Shown: positions 1 through 5,606, counted from the first letter of the stretch. The stretch: 7,331 nucleotides of DNA from Chloroflexota bacterium (GCA_011046405.1 DSAR01000385.1:1-7331); one strand, 5' to 3'. The notes: a model not told the origin generated them from the letters alone. Made by a program: numbers and translations.

Positions 1-2
1 CC

Positions 3-416
3 GGCGAGGGGCCTGCCGCGCGCCAGGACATCGCCGCGCGGCAGGATATATCGGCCGACTACGTCGCACAGCTCTTCCGGCTGCTTCGCGAGGCAGGGCT
101 GGTCGAGGGTGTAAAGGGGCCTGGTGGCGGATATCGCCTGGCCCAGAATCCCGCGACGATCACCGCCGGCGACGTACTGCGGGTGGTGGAGGGGCCTGTG
201 GCGGTGGTACGCTGCGTGCTCCCAGATGACGAACCTTCGTGCAACCGTTTGGACCGTTGCGTGACCTACCCGCTCTGGAGGAGATTGTCGGCAGTGATGA
301 GTGATTTCCTGGATTCGGTCACACTGCAAGATCTATGCGACGAGGCGCTGCTGCTTGAGCTATCCGCCGTGCCAGCCATCGGCCGCGGCGTGGGAGGGGA
401 GGCCTCGTGTACGTAG
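3..416 (+). CDS. Rrf2-family transcriptional regulator, 5' end missing
   Basis: This is the C-terminal 137 residues of an Rrf2-type winged-helix regulator; the first codons lie outside the window. The end of the helix-turn-helix and the wing are clear: ISADYVAQLFRLLREAGLV at residues 16-34, then the family's GGGYRLA wing signature near 41-47, then an ITAGDVLRVVEGP segment near 53-65. Three cysteines at residues 71, 80 and 86 (C-X8-C-X5-C) occupy the place where IscR and NsrR bind an iron-sulfur cluster. IscR has C-X5-C-X5-C plus a histidine three residues on; that histidine is absent here. The tail SVTLQDLC also matches the family. The protein probably senses Fe-S status, redox or nitric oxide as a cytoplasmic dimer, but its target genes are not in view. 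The next gene, comM, is convergent, so the two share no operon. Confidence 0.88.
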   Translation, partial: GEGPAARQDIAARQDISADYVAQLFRLLREAGLVEGVKGPGGGYRLAQNPATITAGDVLRVVEGPVAVVRCVLPDDEPSCNRLDRCVTYPLWRRLSAVMSDFLDSVTLQDLCDEALLLELSAVPAIGRGVGGEASCT

Positions 417-487
417 CACTCGACTGCACGTGACGAGCTCTATCGGCCAACCAACCAGCAAATCAACTGATAAACTAATCATAAGAG

Positions 488-641
488 GTAACTGCTGCTC
501 AGGCTATGGCACCCCAGGTCTGAAATTGGACACAGATGACACAGATGACACAGATTGACCTTCTTTCCGGATATTTGCCGGCACAAATCTGTGCCATCTG
601 TGTTTGTCTGTGTCCTATTCCCCCTGTGGCTGAGTAGTTAC
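488..641. repeat. 154-bp inverted-repeat element (MITE/REP-like), non-coding
   Basis: The left end reads GTAACTGCTGCTCAG (488-502) and the right end CTGAGTAGTTAC (630-641). The right end is the reverse complement of the left apart from a 3-base insertion and one mismatch. Inside these ends sits a second, longer inverted repeat (528-615). Nested terminal and internal repeats with no ORF suggest a non-autonomous mobile or repetitive extragenic element. No target-site duplication is obvious at the flanks. It lies between the convergent Rrf2 and comM genes, a usual position for such elements, and may also act as a two-way terminator. No transposase is present, and whether other copies exist cannot be judged from one window. 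Confidence 0.6.
528..615. repeat. Long imperfect hairpin built from 9-bp CACAGATGA repeats
   Basis: The left arm (528-556) is GGA followed by three near-identical 9-mers, CACAGATGA, CACAGATGA and CACAGATT. The right arm (586-615) is its reverse complement apart from one substitution and a 3-for-2 base change. The arms are about 29-30 bases, with a 29-base loop (557-585). Within the loop, two CCGG tetramers (567-570, 578-581) face each other and could form a small inner stem. In RNA or single-stranded DNA this would be a very stable cruciform or hairpin. It is not followed by a T-run, so it is not a textbook intrinsic terminator, although it could stall RNA polymerase coming from either convergent gene. 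Confidence 0.75.
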
Positions 642-667
642 GATCGGGAAACGTTTTGCTCGACCCG

Positions 668-875
668 CCTGTGGAAAACTCTCGCTTCGGTCTTGACCTA
701 ACCTTTCGCCATTTGACGCCTGAGCAATAGGTCTTCGACGCTCAACAGAACCGAGTTTCCCACAGGCTCAATCGGGCCGTGGAAAACCCTCCTGAGTGCC
801 CACGAGACGGCGTGCTCCAGAGGGGAGTAGGCGTCCATGGTCGTCCTGGGGCCACCCCGCCCTGTGGAAAACCCT
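668..875. other. Cluster of four DnaA-box-like CCTGTGGAAAACYCT motifs
   Basis: CCTGTGGAAAACTCT lies at 668-682 and CCTGTGGAAAACCCT at 861-875. A close copy, CCGTGGAAAACCCT, is at 777-790, and an inverted copy, TTTCCCACAGG, is at 756-766. The core TGTGGAAAA reads TTTTCCACA on the other strand, one base from the standard DnaA box TTATCCACA. Similarity extends beyond the nine-base box to about 15 bases in the direct copies. The cluster sits in a gene-free stretch between convergent genes, with no dnaA or dnaN in view. It may be a DnaA-binding or titration site, an origin part, or an unrelated repeat family; the function is inferred from the motif alone. Confidence 0.35.
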
Positions 876-878
876 GGA

Positions 879-905
879 GTGAAAGGCCAGAAAGCGGGCT
901 TTCAC
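879..905 (-). terminator. Candidate terminator hairpin after comM
   Basis: GTGAAAG (879-885) pairs with CTTTCAC (899-905), and after one G-G mismatch CC (887-888) pairs with GG (896-897) around a 7-base loop. It starts about 20 bases past the comM stop in the comM direction. A TTTT appears only about 8 bases after the stem on that strand, so the U-tract is poor and intrinsic termination is plausible rather than shown. Confidence 0.35.
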
Positions 906-926
906 CACCCAGCCCCTTCCCCCGCC

Positions 927-2450
927 TCAGTTTGCCCGCCGGGGCCGGTACTGAATCGCCTCGGCCAGGTGAGCGGTCTCGATCATCTCGCTCCCCGATA
1001 GATCGGCAATCGTGCGCGCCAGTTTGAGGATGCGGTGGAAGGCCCGCGCGCTCATCTGGAGCTGCTGCATCGCCGCTTTGACCAGCGAGCGGCCGGTCTC
1101 GTCCAGTTGGCAGATTTTCCGCACCTCGGCTGGCCCCATGTCGGAATTGCAGGAGAGTGGCGTGTCGGTGAAGCGCTGCCGTTGGATCTCTCGCGCCCGC
1201 TCGACCCGCGCCCGGATAGTGGTCGAGGGCTCGCCCAGGCGCTCGTCGGTCAGCTTCTCGTAATCGACCCGGGGGACCTCGATGTGGATGTCGATCCGGT
1301 CGAGAAGGGGACCGGAGATGCGTTTCTGGTAGCGGCTGATCGTGGACAGGCTGCACGAGCACTCGCGCACGGGATCGCCGTAGTAGCCGCAGGGACAGGG
1401 ATTCATCGCCGCCACCAGCGTGAAATTGGCCGGGAAGGTCAGCGTCCCGGTGGCCCGGGCGATCATGACCTGGTGATCTTCCAACGGCTGCCGCATGACC
1501 TCCAGCGTGCGCCGGTTGAACTCTGGCAACTCGTCCAGGAAGAGCACGCCGCGGTGAGCCAGGCTGATCTCACCGGGCCGGGGCCAGTGCCCGCCGCCGA
1601 CCAGCCCGGCGTGGCTGATGGTGTGGTGCGGCGCGCGAAAGGGCCGGTGGCGGATGAGCGGCGTCTCGGGCGGCAAAAGACCCACGATGCTGTAGATCTT
1701 GGTCACCTCCAGCGCTTCGTCCACCGTCATCTTCGGCAGGATGGAGGGCAGCGAGCGGGCCAGCAGCGTCTTTCCGGCGCCGGGGGGGCCGGTCATCAGC
1801 ACGTTGTGCGCGCCGGCCGCCGCGATCTCCATCGCCCGCTTGACGTGTTCCTGTCCCTTGATCTCCGAGAAATCGGCCGCGTACTCGGGGGGCGGGAAGG
1901 CGTCGGGGTCCAGGGAACCGTCGTGGGGTGGAATCGAGCGCAGCCCCTGTAGATGTGCAGCCAGGTGGCCTAGGTGCTCGACCGGGATGACATCCAACCC
2001 CTCGATGAGAGCGGCCTCGGGCGCGTCACACGCCGGGACGAAGATCGTCTCCAGCCCCTCCTGGCGGGCCATCGCCGCGATGGGCAGGATGCCGTCCACG
2101 TGGCGCACCGAGCCGTCTAACGAAAGTTCCCCCACGATGAGCGCGTCCTCGACCGCTTGGGGCCACGCCTGTTCCGAGGCGATGAGAATACCCACGGCGA
2201 TGGGCAGATCGTAGGCCGGGCCAGCCTTGCGGATGTCGGCCGGGGCCAGGTTGACCGTGATCCGCTTGCCCGGGTAGACCAGGCTGGCGTTCTTGAGCGC
2301 AGCCCGTACCCGCTCGCCGGATTCCTTGACAGCAGCGTCGGGCAATCCTACGATGGTCAGCGAGGGCATCCCCCGCGACGTATCGACCTCAACCTCGACC
2401 GGGACGCCATCCAAACCGACCAGGGCGCAACTGGTGACCTTAGCGAGCAT
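927..2450 (-). CDS. comM: ComM/YifB-family AAA+ ATPase (natural-transformation branch-migration helicase)
   Basis: ComM is a hexameric AAA+ motor that moves the branch point of recombination intermediates when incoming single-stranded DNA joins the chromosome during transformation; outside competent species the same protein is called YifB. The 507-residue length is normal. Residues 1-165 form the N-terminal Lon-like fold typical of the family (GLPDAAVKES near 35, APADIRKAGPAYDLPIA near 69). The Mg-chelatase-type AAA+ core has Walker A GPPGAGKT at 221-228, the HRPFRAPHHTISHAGLVGGG signature near 268-287 and Walker B VLFLDE at 302-307. A four-cysteine patch, CPC and CSC at 352-366, is also family-typical. 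The C-terminal Mg_chelatase_C domain ends the protein. The start is set by AGGAG (complement of 2458-2462) seven bases before the ATG. GC-rich codon use matches guaA, so it looks native. The restriction cassette ends only 24 bp upstream on the same strand. Confidence 0.96.
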   Translation of the reverse strand: MLAKVTSCALVGLDGVPVEVEVDTSRGMPSLTIVGLPDAAVKESGERVRAALKNASLVYPGKRITVNLAPADIRKAGPAYDLPIAVGILIASEQAWPQAVEDALIVGELSLDGSVRHVDGILPIAAMARQEGLETIFVPACDAPEAALIEGLDVIPVEHLGHLAAHLQGLRSIPPHDGSLDPDAFPPPEYAADFSEIKGQEHVKRAMEIAAAGAHNVLMTGPPGAGKTLLARSLPSILPKMTVDEALEVTKIYSIVGLLPPETPLIRHRPFRAPHHTISHAGLVGGGHWPRPGEISLAHRGVLFLDELPEFNRRTLEVMRQPLEDHQVMIARATGTLTFPANFTLVAAMNPCPCGYYGDPVRECSCSLSTISRYQKRISGPLLDRIDIHIEVPRVDYEKLTDERLGEPSTTIRARVERAREIQRQRFTDTPLSCNSDMGPAEVRKICQLDETGRSLVKAAMQQLQMSARAFHRILKLARTIADLSGSEMIETAHLAEAIQYRPRRAN

Positions 2451-2473
2451 AACGTCTCTCCTGAACTGGATTC

Positions 2474-2479
2474 ATTATA
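2474..2479 (-). promoter_or_regulatory. Candidate -10 box for comM overlapping the endonuclease stop codon
   Basis: On the minus strand this reads TATAAT, a perfect -10 hexamer. It contains the TAA stop of the upstream endonuclease gene and would start RNA about 17-20 bases before the comM ATG. No good -35 exists at 16-18 bp spacing (the closest is CGACTT), so this promoter is weak, relies on an activator, or is a chance match. If real, comM can be transcribed independently of the restriction genes. Confidence 0.35.
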
Positions 2480-3335
2480 TGGCCAAGTCGAAAGGTAAGT
2501 CGCTGATGTCGCGCAAGCGTCTACCTTGGACCAGGGTTTGTAACATCTCCATCTGATCTTCGTTATTCATCTCACGAATCGCCTCGGTTAATTCAGGCAG
2601 GGCGAAGTGATACACGCAATCCAAATCACCTGTGCCCAGGGCTAGAGAAGCGATACGTGTTGGCAACGGTTCGGCCGTGACAGCGACGACATGAGGCAGA
2701 TGACCCTTTCGGTTTCGAATGAGATTCAACGCTTCGGCACGTGCATTTTGGCTTCTGTCGCTGCGGAGCGTCCACTTGCAGGAGATGCTAGCGTGAAGAA
2801 TCAGACGAGGGTTTTCTTCAGAGTTTGTCATTCGAAGCGGGGTCAAACGAGCAAGCGAGTTATTTTCATTTATCACCCGCTTTTCTCGATCGATTTCTTC
2901 GTCCGACACAGGCCACCGCCCAATGACGATATCGGGTTTAATGATGTAATCGGTGCCCAGCGAGGACGCCAACGTAGCCATCTGTTCCACGATGTTCTCC
3001 AATTCGGCCAGATGTTCGTATTGCTCGAAGTCCGAGATTGGTGTTTCAATCGAGTAGTGCCACTGCCCAGGACGAAGATGTTGCAAAAGGTCAAAAGCAT
3101 TTTCGAGGAAATCTTTGGTAATCACTTCGAACAGATTGCCAGCCGTTTGACCAGAAATAAATTCATAACATATTGGGCAGCCAATTCTTGTCACAATACC
3201 CAAAGCTATTTCTCTGCTCGCTCGGCTAGCCTTGTCCGCGAGATTCGGATATTCCGAGGCGCCATCTTTCTTAAACCGCAATACTTCCTCACCGATACGA
3301 CGATGATAGTCGCCGCGCAGGTTGGCAATGCCCAT
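2475..3335 (-). CDS. Type II restriction endonuclease, NgoMIV family (predicted G^CCGGC)
   Basis: This is predicted to be a Mg-dependent nuclease that cuts unmethylated GCCGGC. From this start the protein has 286 residues, the length of NgoMIV as I recall it. Catalytic residues of the NgoMIV/Cfr10I/Bse634I group are present: D135 in KPDIVIG, K187 in the SISCK strand and E201 fourteen residues later, with E70 in LFEVITKDF. R191-S-D-R194 matches the segment that reads the CCGG core, and Q63 in SGQT matches the residue contacting the outer G:C pair. Most of these numbers coincide with NgoMIV. The stretch LNLIRNRKGHLPHVVAVTAE and the ending DISDLPFDLA are also family hallmarks. The upstream ATG at 3350 has no ribosome site, whereas 3335 does. 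It follows the methyltransferase by 35 bp, and its AT-richer codons differ from comM, which suggests horizontal acquisition. Specificity is inferred from residues, not measured. Confidence 0.92.
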   Translation of the reverse strand: MGIANLRGDYHRRIGEEVLRFKKDGASEYPNLADKASRASREIALGIVTRIGCPICYEFISGQTAGNLFEVITKDFLENAFDLLQHLRPGQWHYSIETPISDFEQYEHLAELENIVEQMATLASSLGTDYIIKPDIVIGRWPVSDEEIDREKRVINENNSLARLTPLRMTNSEENPRLILHASISCKWTLRSDRSQNARAEALNLIRNRKGHLPHVVAVTAEPLPTRIASLALGTGDLDCVYHFALPELTEAIREMNNEDQMEMLQTLVQGRRLRDISDLPFDLAI

Positions 3336-3340
3336 CTTGT

Positions 3341-3346
3341 CTCCTC
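3341..3346 (-). promoter_or_regulatory. Ribosome binding site that fixes the endonuclease start
   Basis: The complement reads GAGGAG, five bases before the ATG at 3335. It lies inside the short reading frame opened by the ATG at 3350, which has only TTTTTAAACG in front of it. This favours the 286-residue form over a 291-residue one. Confidence 0.75.
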
Positions 3347-3370
3347 GCATCGTTTAAAAAGCTATTTGTG

Positions 3371-4792
3371 TTAGGGTTTGTAGAAACCGATGACATATTC
3401 TTCATGCATCCGCTGCTGAATCTGGGAGTCGGAATTGACTTTGTTTCCAACTGGCATCATCCTGCGATTACGATCAAGGCGACGCACCCCTATCTTAGGA
3501 ACTTCAAAGCCGATGGATTGCCCTATATCTGCCAAACATGTCGCCGTCTGGGTATCTTTACCTCGCATCGTAGAACTTCCTACGACGACGAGCGCTGCTT
3601 TACCGGGTTTGAGCACGCGATAAAGCTCTCGCAGCATTCGCGTCATTTCAGAGTAATAGCGATGAAGTATACGTCCCTTCTTATCGTCCACGCCTGTGAT
3701 ATCATCGACCACTTTCGTCGTCTTGTCAGGCAAACTCTCATAGTCGATTCCTGTCACAGCTTCGCCGCCAATGTACGCCTTTCGTTTCTGCCCAAGTTCG
3801 TCGATTGGATGTTCCATCCACACTAGAGAAAACTTATGCGCCCGCATATAGTCGATGGCCATAGCAGCATAAGGGGGCGAAGTCACAATCAAATCTACAG
3901 AGGCGCCATCAAGAGGTAAGTTTTGTGCATCACCGAACATCACCTGAGGCTTTATAGGGCCTTGGCGAACGCCATGCAACCCCTCCAAATTTTGTTTCAA
4001 TCGTTTTCCAAACTCCTCAATAGGAGAACGCAACGATTTAGTGAGAAGTTTGACGCGAGACGATTCGCTATCGACCAAGTCGTGTCCCAGTACAATTTCA
4101 CCAGATTGGCTATAAACCACTTTAGCCCGATGGGGACGGGTATGGGCCAGATCGAAGGCTAGTGACACGCCGCCAGATTTTGTGATAATGATGGCTGAGA
4201 AGATTGACTTTAGAAAAGACCTTATGGTTACGTCTTCGATCTTTTCTATTTGGGTGATAAGCGCCAATAACTCTAATTGCGTTTCAGACGCAAACCAGTA
4301 ATTGACAAACCTCCGCGTTTTAGCGCCCCAGCGATTGTTCAAGGCCTCTTTTAGCTGCTTTTGTTCCTGTACGAGCGCCTGTTGAGCTTGCTTGAGCGTT
4401 TCATTTCCCAGATCTGCAACCAGTTCTAAATCAAGCGGGGTAACCTTGACTCCAGACAATAGCAAGGCAAGTGGATCAATGTCGAAGCCAATGCCATATC
4501 GTCCAGCTAGATAGGCTTCCACAACCGTCGTTCCAGATCCCGACATTGGGTCAAGAATGATATCCCCTGCACCGGTTAGTCCTTCGATGAACTTGCGTGG
4601 TAATTGAGGAGGAAATTTAGCAGGAAAAGAGTGAAAGTTGTGCGAAGCATACCCGCTATCCAACTCGTGAAAATCCAGATCTTGAGACAATAGCGCAATT
4701 AATCTCTCCCGGTAATCTGTGGGTAGATCACCCTGGGGAATTGGCGTTTCAGTTGTTTCAAGGGGTAGGGGAATTTGATAGGTAACTGTCAT
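3371..4792 (-). CDS. Type II DNA methyltransferase, amino (N4-cytosine/N6-adenine) type
   Basis: This enzyme transfers methyl from S-adenosylmethionine to an exocyclic amino group of a DNA base, protecting host DNA from the nuclease encoded next to it. The 473-residue protein has an N-terminal HNFHSFPAKFPPQLPRKFI block (51-69). Motif I, DPMSGSGTT, is at 81-89, with an acidic FDIDP at 103-107. A middle region of about 200 residues precedes the catalytic motif IV, TSPPY, at 304-308. A further conserved strand, LYRVLKPGKAALVVVGSS, follows at 390-407. The order I, long insert, IV resembles alpha-type enzymes and not the IV-then-I order of many N4-cytosine enzymes. TSPPY is the form usual for N4-cytosine. 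The predicted GCCGGC partner site has no adenine, which also points to N4-methylcytosine. No Shine-Dalgarno is visible before the ATG, although a good promoter is. No controller (C) gene accompanies it. Codon use is AT-richer than the flanking genes. Confidence 0.92.
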   Translation of the reverse strand: MTVTYQIPLPLETTETPIPQGDLPTDYRERLIALLSQDLDFHELDSGYASHNFHSFPAKFPPQLPRKFIEGLTGAGDIILDPMSGSGTTVVEAYLAGRYGIGFDIDPLALLLSGVKVTPLDLELVADLGNETLKQAQQALVQEQKQLKEALNNRWGAKTRRFVNYWFASETQLELLALITQIEKIEDVTIRSFLKSIFSAIIITKSGGVSLAFDLAHTRPHRAKVVYSQSGEIVLGHDLVDSESSRVKLLTKSLRSPIEEFGKRLKQNLEGLHGVRQGPIKPQVMFGDAQNLPLDGASVDLIVTSPPYAAMAIDYMRAHKFSLVWMEHPIDELGQKRKAYIGGEAVTGIDYESLPDKTTKVVDDITGVDDKKGRILHRYYSEMTRMLRELYRVLKPGKAALVVVGSSTMRGKDTQTATCLADIGQSIGFEVPKIGVRRLDRNRRMMPVGNKVNSDSQIQQRMHEEYVIGFYKP

Positions 4793-4841
4793 AGAGATTA
4801 TTAATCACAATCAGCTAATAGTTTTCCAATACGACAATAGT

Positions 4842-4870
4842 AGTATAAAGGGAACTCGATTGGAAGTCAA
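4842..4870 (-). promoter_or_regulatory. Sigma-70-type promoter of the restriction-modification operon
   Basis: On the minus strand TTGACT (complement of 4865-4870) is separated by exactly 17 bp from TATACT (complement of 4842-4847). RNA would start near 4835, leaving a leader of about 43 bases before the methyltransferase ATG. The -35 lies in a small palindrome, GATTG-GAAGT-CAATC (4858-4872), which could be an operator. Confidence 0.7.
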
Positions 4871-4878
4871 TCCTGGCA

Positions 4879-4908
4879 GATCGGTGATCGGTGTATTGGT
4901 AGATCGTT
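4879..4908. repeat. GATCGGT repeats between the divergent promoters
   Basis: GATCGGT occurs twice in tandem (4879-4892), and GATCGTT, with one mismatch, follows at 4902-4908. The group lies between the -35 boxes of the two divergent promoters, where a regulator could act on both. No known regulator site is recognised. Confidence 0.35.
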
Positions 4909-4913
4909 AAGTT

Positions 4914-4975
4914 GCTTGTCAGGAGTAGAGACTTGCCAGCCCTACCAGCCTCGTGTAGAATGACAAGCGCAAGTC
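4914..4975. promoter_or_regulatory. Two interleaved perfect inverted repeats over the xpt promoter
   Basis: GCTTGTCA (4914-4921) is the exact reverse complement of TGACAAGC (4961-4968), and GACTTGC (4930-4936) that of GCAAGTC (4969-4975). The order is A, B, A', B', and the A' and B' arms abut. The arms flank and partly overlap the xpt -35 and -10 boxes. This could be operator DNA for a looping or oligomeric repressor. If transcription starts further upstream, it could instead fold as an RNA pseudoknot. The repeats are certain; the role is inferred. Confidence 0.45.
4933..4961 (+). promoter_or_regulatory. Sigma-70-type promoter of xpt-guaA
   Basis: TTGCCA (4933-4938) and TAGAAT (4956-4961) are spaced by exactly 17 bp. 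Transcription would start near 4968, giving a leader of roughly 70 bases before the xpt ATG. It diverges from the restriction-modification promoter, the two -35 boxes being about 60 bp apart. Confidence 0.65.
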
Positions 4976-4989
4976 GGGATACTGTTTCT

Positions 4990-5011
4990 GAAGTCATAAT
5001 GAAGTCATGAT
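4990..5011 (+). repeat. 11-bp tandem repeat in the xpt leader
   Basis: GAAGTCATAAT (4990-5000) is followed directly by GAAGTCATGAT (5001-5011), with one base different. The period is close to one DNA helical turn. It sits between the predicted transcription start and the ribosome binding site and could be a pair of protein sites on one face of the DNA, or an RNA element. Confidence 0.5.
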
Positions 5012-5017
5012 CTATTC

Positions 5018-5025
5018 AAAGGAGG
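5018..5025 (+). promoter_or_regulatory. Strong Shine-Dalgarno site that fixes the xpt start
   Basis: AAAGGAGG lies 11 bases before the ATG at 5037. The in-frame ATG at 5007 lies upstream of this site and would add ten residues that the B. subtilis Xpt protein lacks, so 5037 is preferred. Confidence 0.75.
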
Positions 5026-5036
5026 CGCTATCTACG

Positions 5037-5606
5037 ATGGAAGCACTCAAAAAACGTATTCTAGCAGAAGGACAAAATCTGGGGAAAGGTATCCTGAAGG
5101 TCGATAGCTTCATCAACCACCAGATCGACACCCACCTGATGTACGAGGTGGGGCAGGCATTGGCCCGCCGCTTTTCCGACGTCGGGGCGACGAAGGTGGT
5201 CACGGCGGAGATATCGGGCATCGCGCCGGCCCTGGCGACCGCCTACGCATTGAACGTCCCCATCGTCTACGCCCGCAAGACCCGTCCCATCACGATGACG
5301 GGGCCGGTCTTCGTCGAGGTCGCTCCCTCGCACACCAAGGGCCGCGACGTGTTCTTGATGATCTCGGCCGAGTTCCTGCGACCGGAGGATCGAGTGCTCA
5401 TCGTCGACGATTTCCTGGCCTCGGGGGCGACACTTATGGCCCTGGTGCGCCTGGTCGAGCACGCCGGGGCGGCGTTGGTCGGCATCGGCGCCGCCATCGA
5501 AAAGCGCTGCGAGGGCGGGCGTGAGGCCTTGGCGGCCCTGGACGTGCCCATCGTCTCGCTGGCTGTTATCACCGATATGAGTGACGGCCAGATCGTGCTG
5601 TCGTGA
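5037..5606 (+). CDS. xpt: Xanthine phosphoribosyltransferase
   Basis: Xpt transfers the phosphoribosyl group of PRPP to xanthine, giving XMP and pyrophosphate in the cytoplasm; it is a purine-salvage enzyme. The 189-residue protein closely follows the Bacillus subtilis Xpt pattern from MEALK onward. KVDSFINHQID is at 21-31, and the VLIVDDFLASGAT PRPP-binding loop is at 120-132. GIGAAIEK (149-156) carries the family lysine at 156. N27 and K156 are, as I recall, base-contacting residues in B. subtilis Xpt, which favours xanthine over adenine. Only 20 bp separate its stop from guaA, so the two form an operon in which its product XMP is the substrate of the next enzyme. The upstream region shows no purine riboswitch core. 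The first 60 or so coding bases are AT-rich compared with the rest of the gene. Confidence 0.93.
   Translation: MEALKKRILAEGQNLGKGILKVDSFINHQIDTHLMYEVGQALARRFSDVGATKVVTAEISGIAPALATAYALNVPIVYARKTRPITMTGPVFVEVAPSHTKGRDVFLMISAEFLRPEDRVLIVDDFLASGATLMALVRLVEHAGAALVGIGAAIEKRCEGGREALAALDVPIVSLAVITDMSDGQIVLS

Noticed and set aside
528..615. CRISPR array or minisatellite from the repeated CACAGATGA units
   Set aside because: Units are 9 bp without spacers and are mirrored as an inverted repeat, which fits a hairpin and not a CRISPR array.
1035..1952. Long open frames opposite comM (1035-1952, 1699-2214) and opposite guaA (5972-6955)
   Set aside because: They are antisense shadows in GC-rich coding DNA. 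They show no family motifs, and the genes on the other strand have complete, well-recognised domains.
3336..3350. Endonuclease start at the ATG at 3350 (291 residues)
   Set aside because: No Shine-Dalgarno precedes it, while GAGGAG stands five bases before the ATG at 3335. The 286-residue form also brings K187, E201, E70 and Q63 to the NgoMIV numbers.
3368..3826. Open frames on the plus strand across the methyltransferase and endonuclease (2691-3374, 3368-3826, 3923-4162)
   Set aside because: They overlap genes with clear catalytic motifs on the opposite strand and have no recognisable domains or good ribosome sites.
2475..4792. Integrative element carrying the restriction cassette
   Set aside because: No integrase, transposase, tRNA target or flanking direct repeats were seen; composition suggests transfer, but no vehicle is visible.
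4815..4997. A 60-residue minus-strand frame in the divergent control region
   Set aside because: It spans both predicted promoters and their repeats, has no family likeness, and its position fits regulatory DNA better.
4793..5036. Purine (guanine) riboswitch upstream of xpt-guaA
   Set aside because: Such operons often have one, but the conserved aptamer core was not found on reading the leader, and the leader is only about 70 bases from the predicted start.
5007..5036. Longer xpt starting at 5007
   Set aside because: The strong AAAGGAGG lies downstream of that ATG, and the extra ten residues have no counterpart in B. subtilis Xpt.
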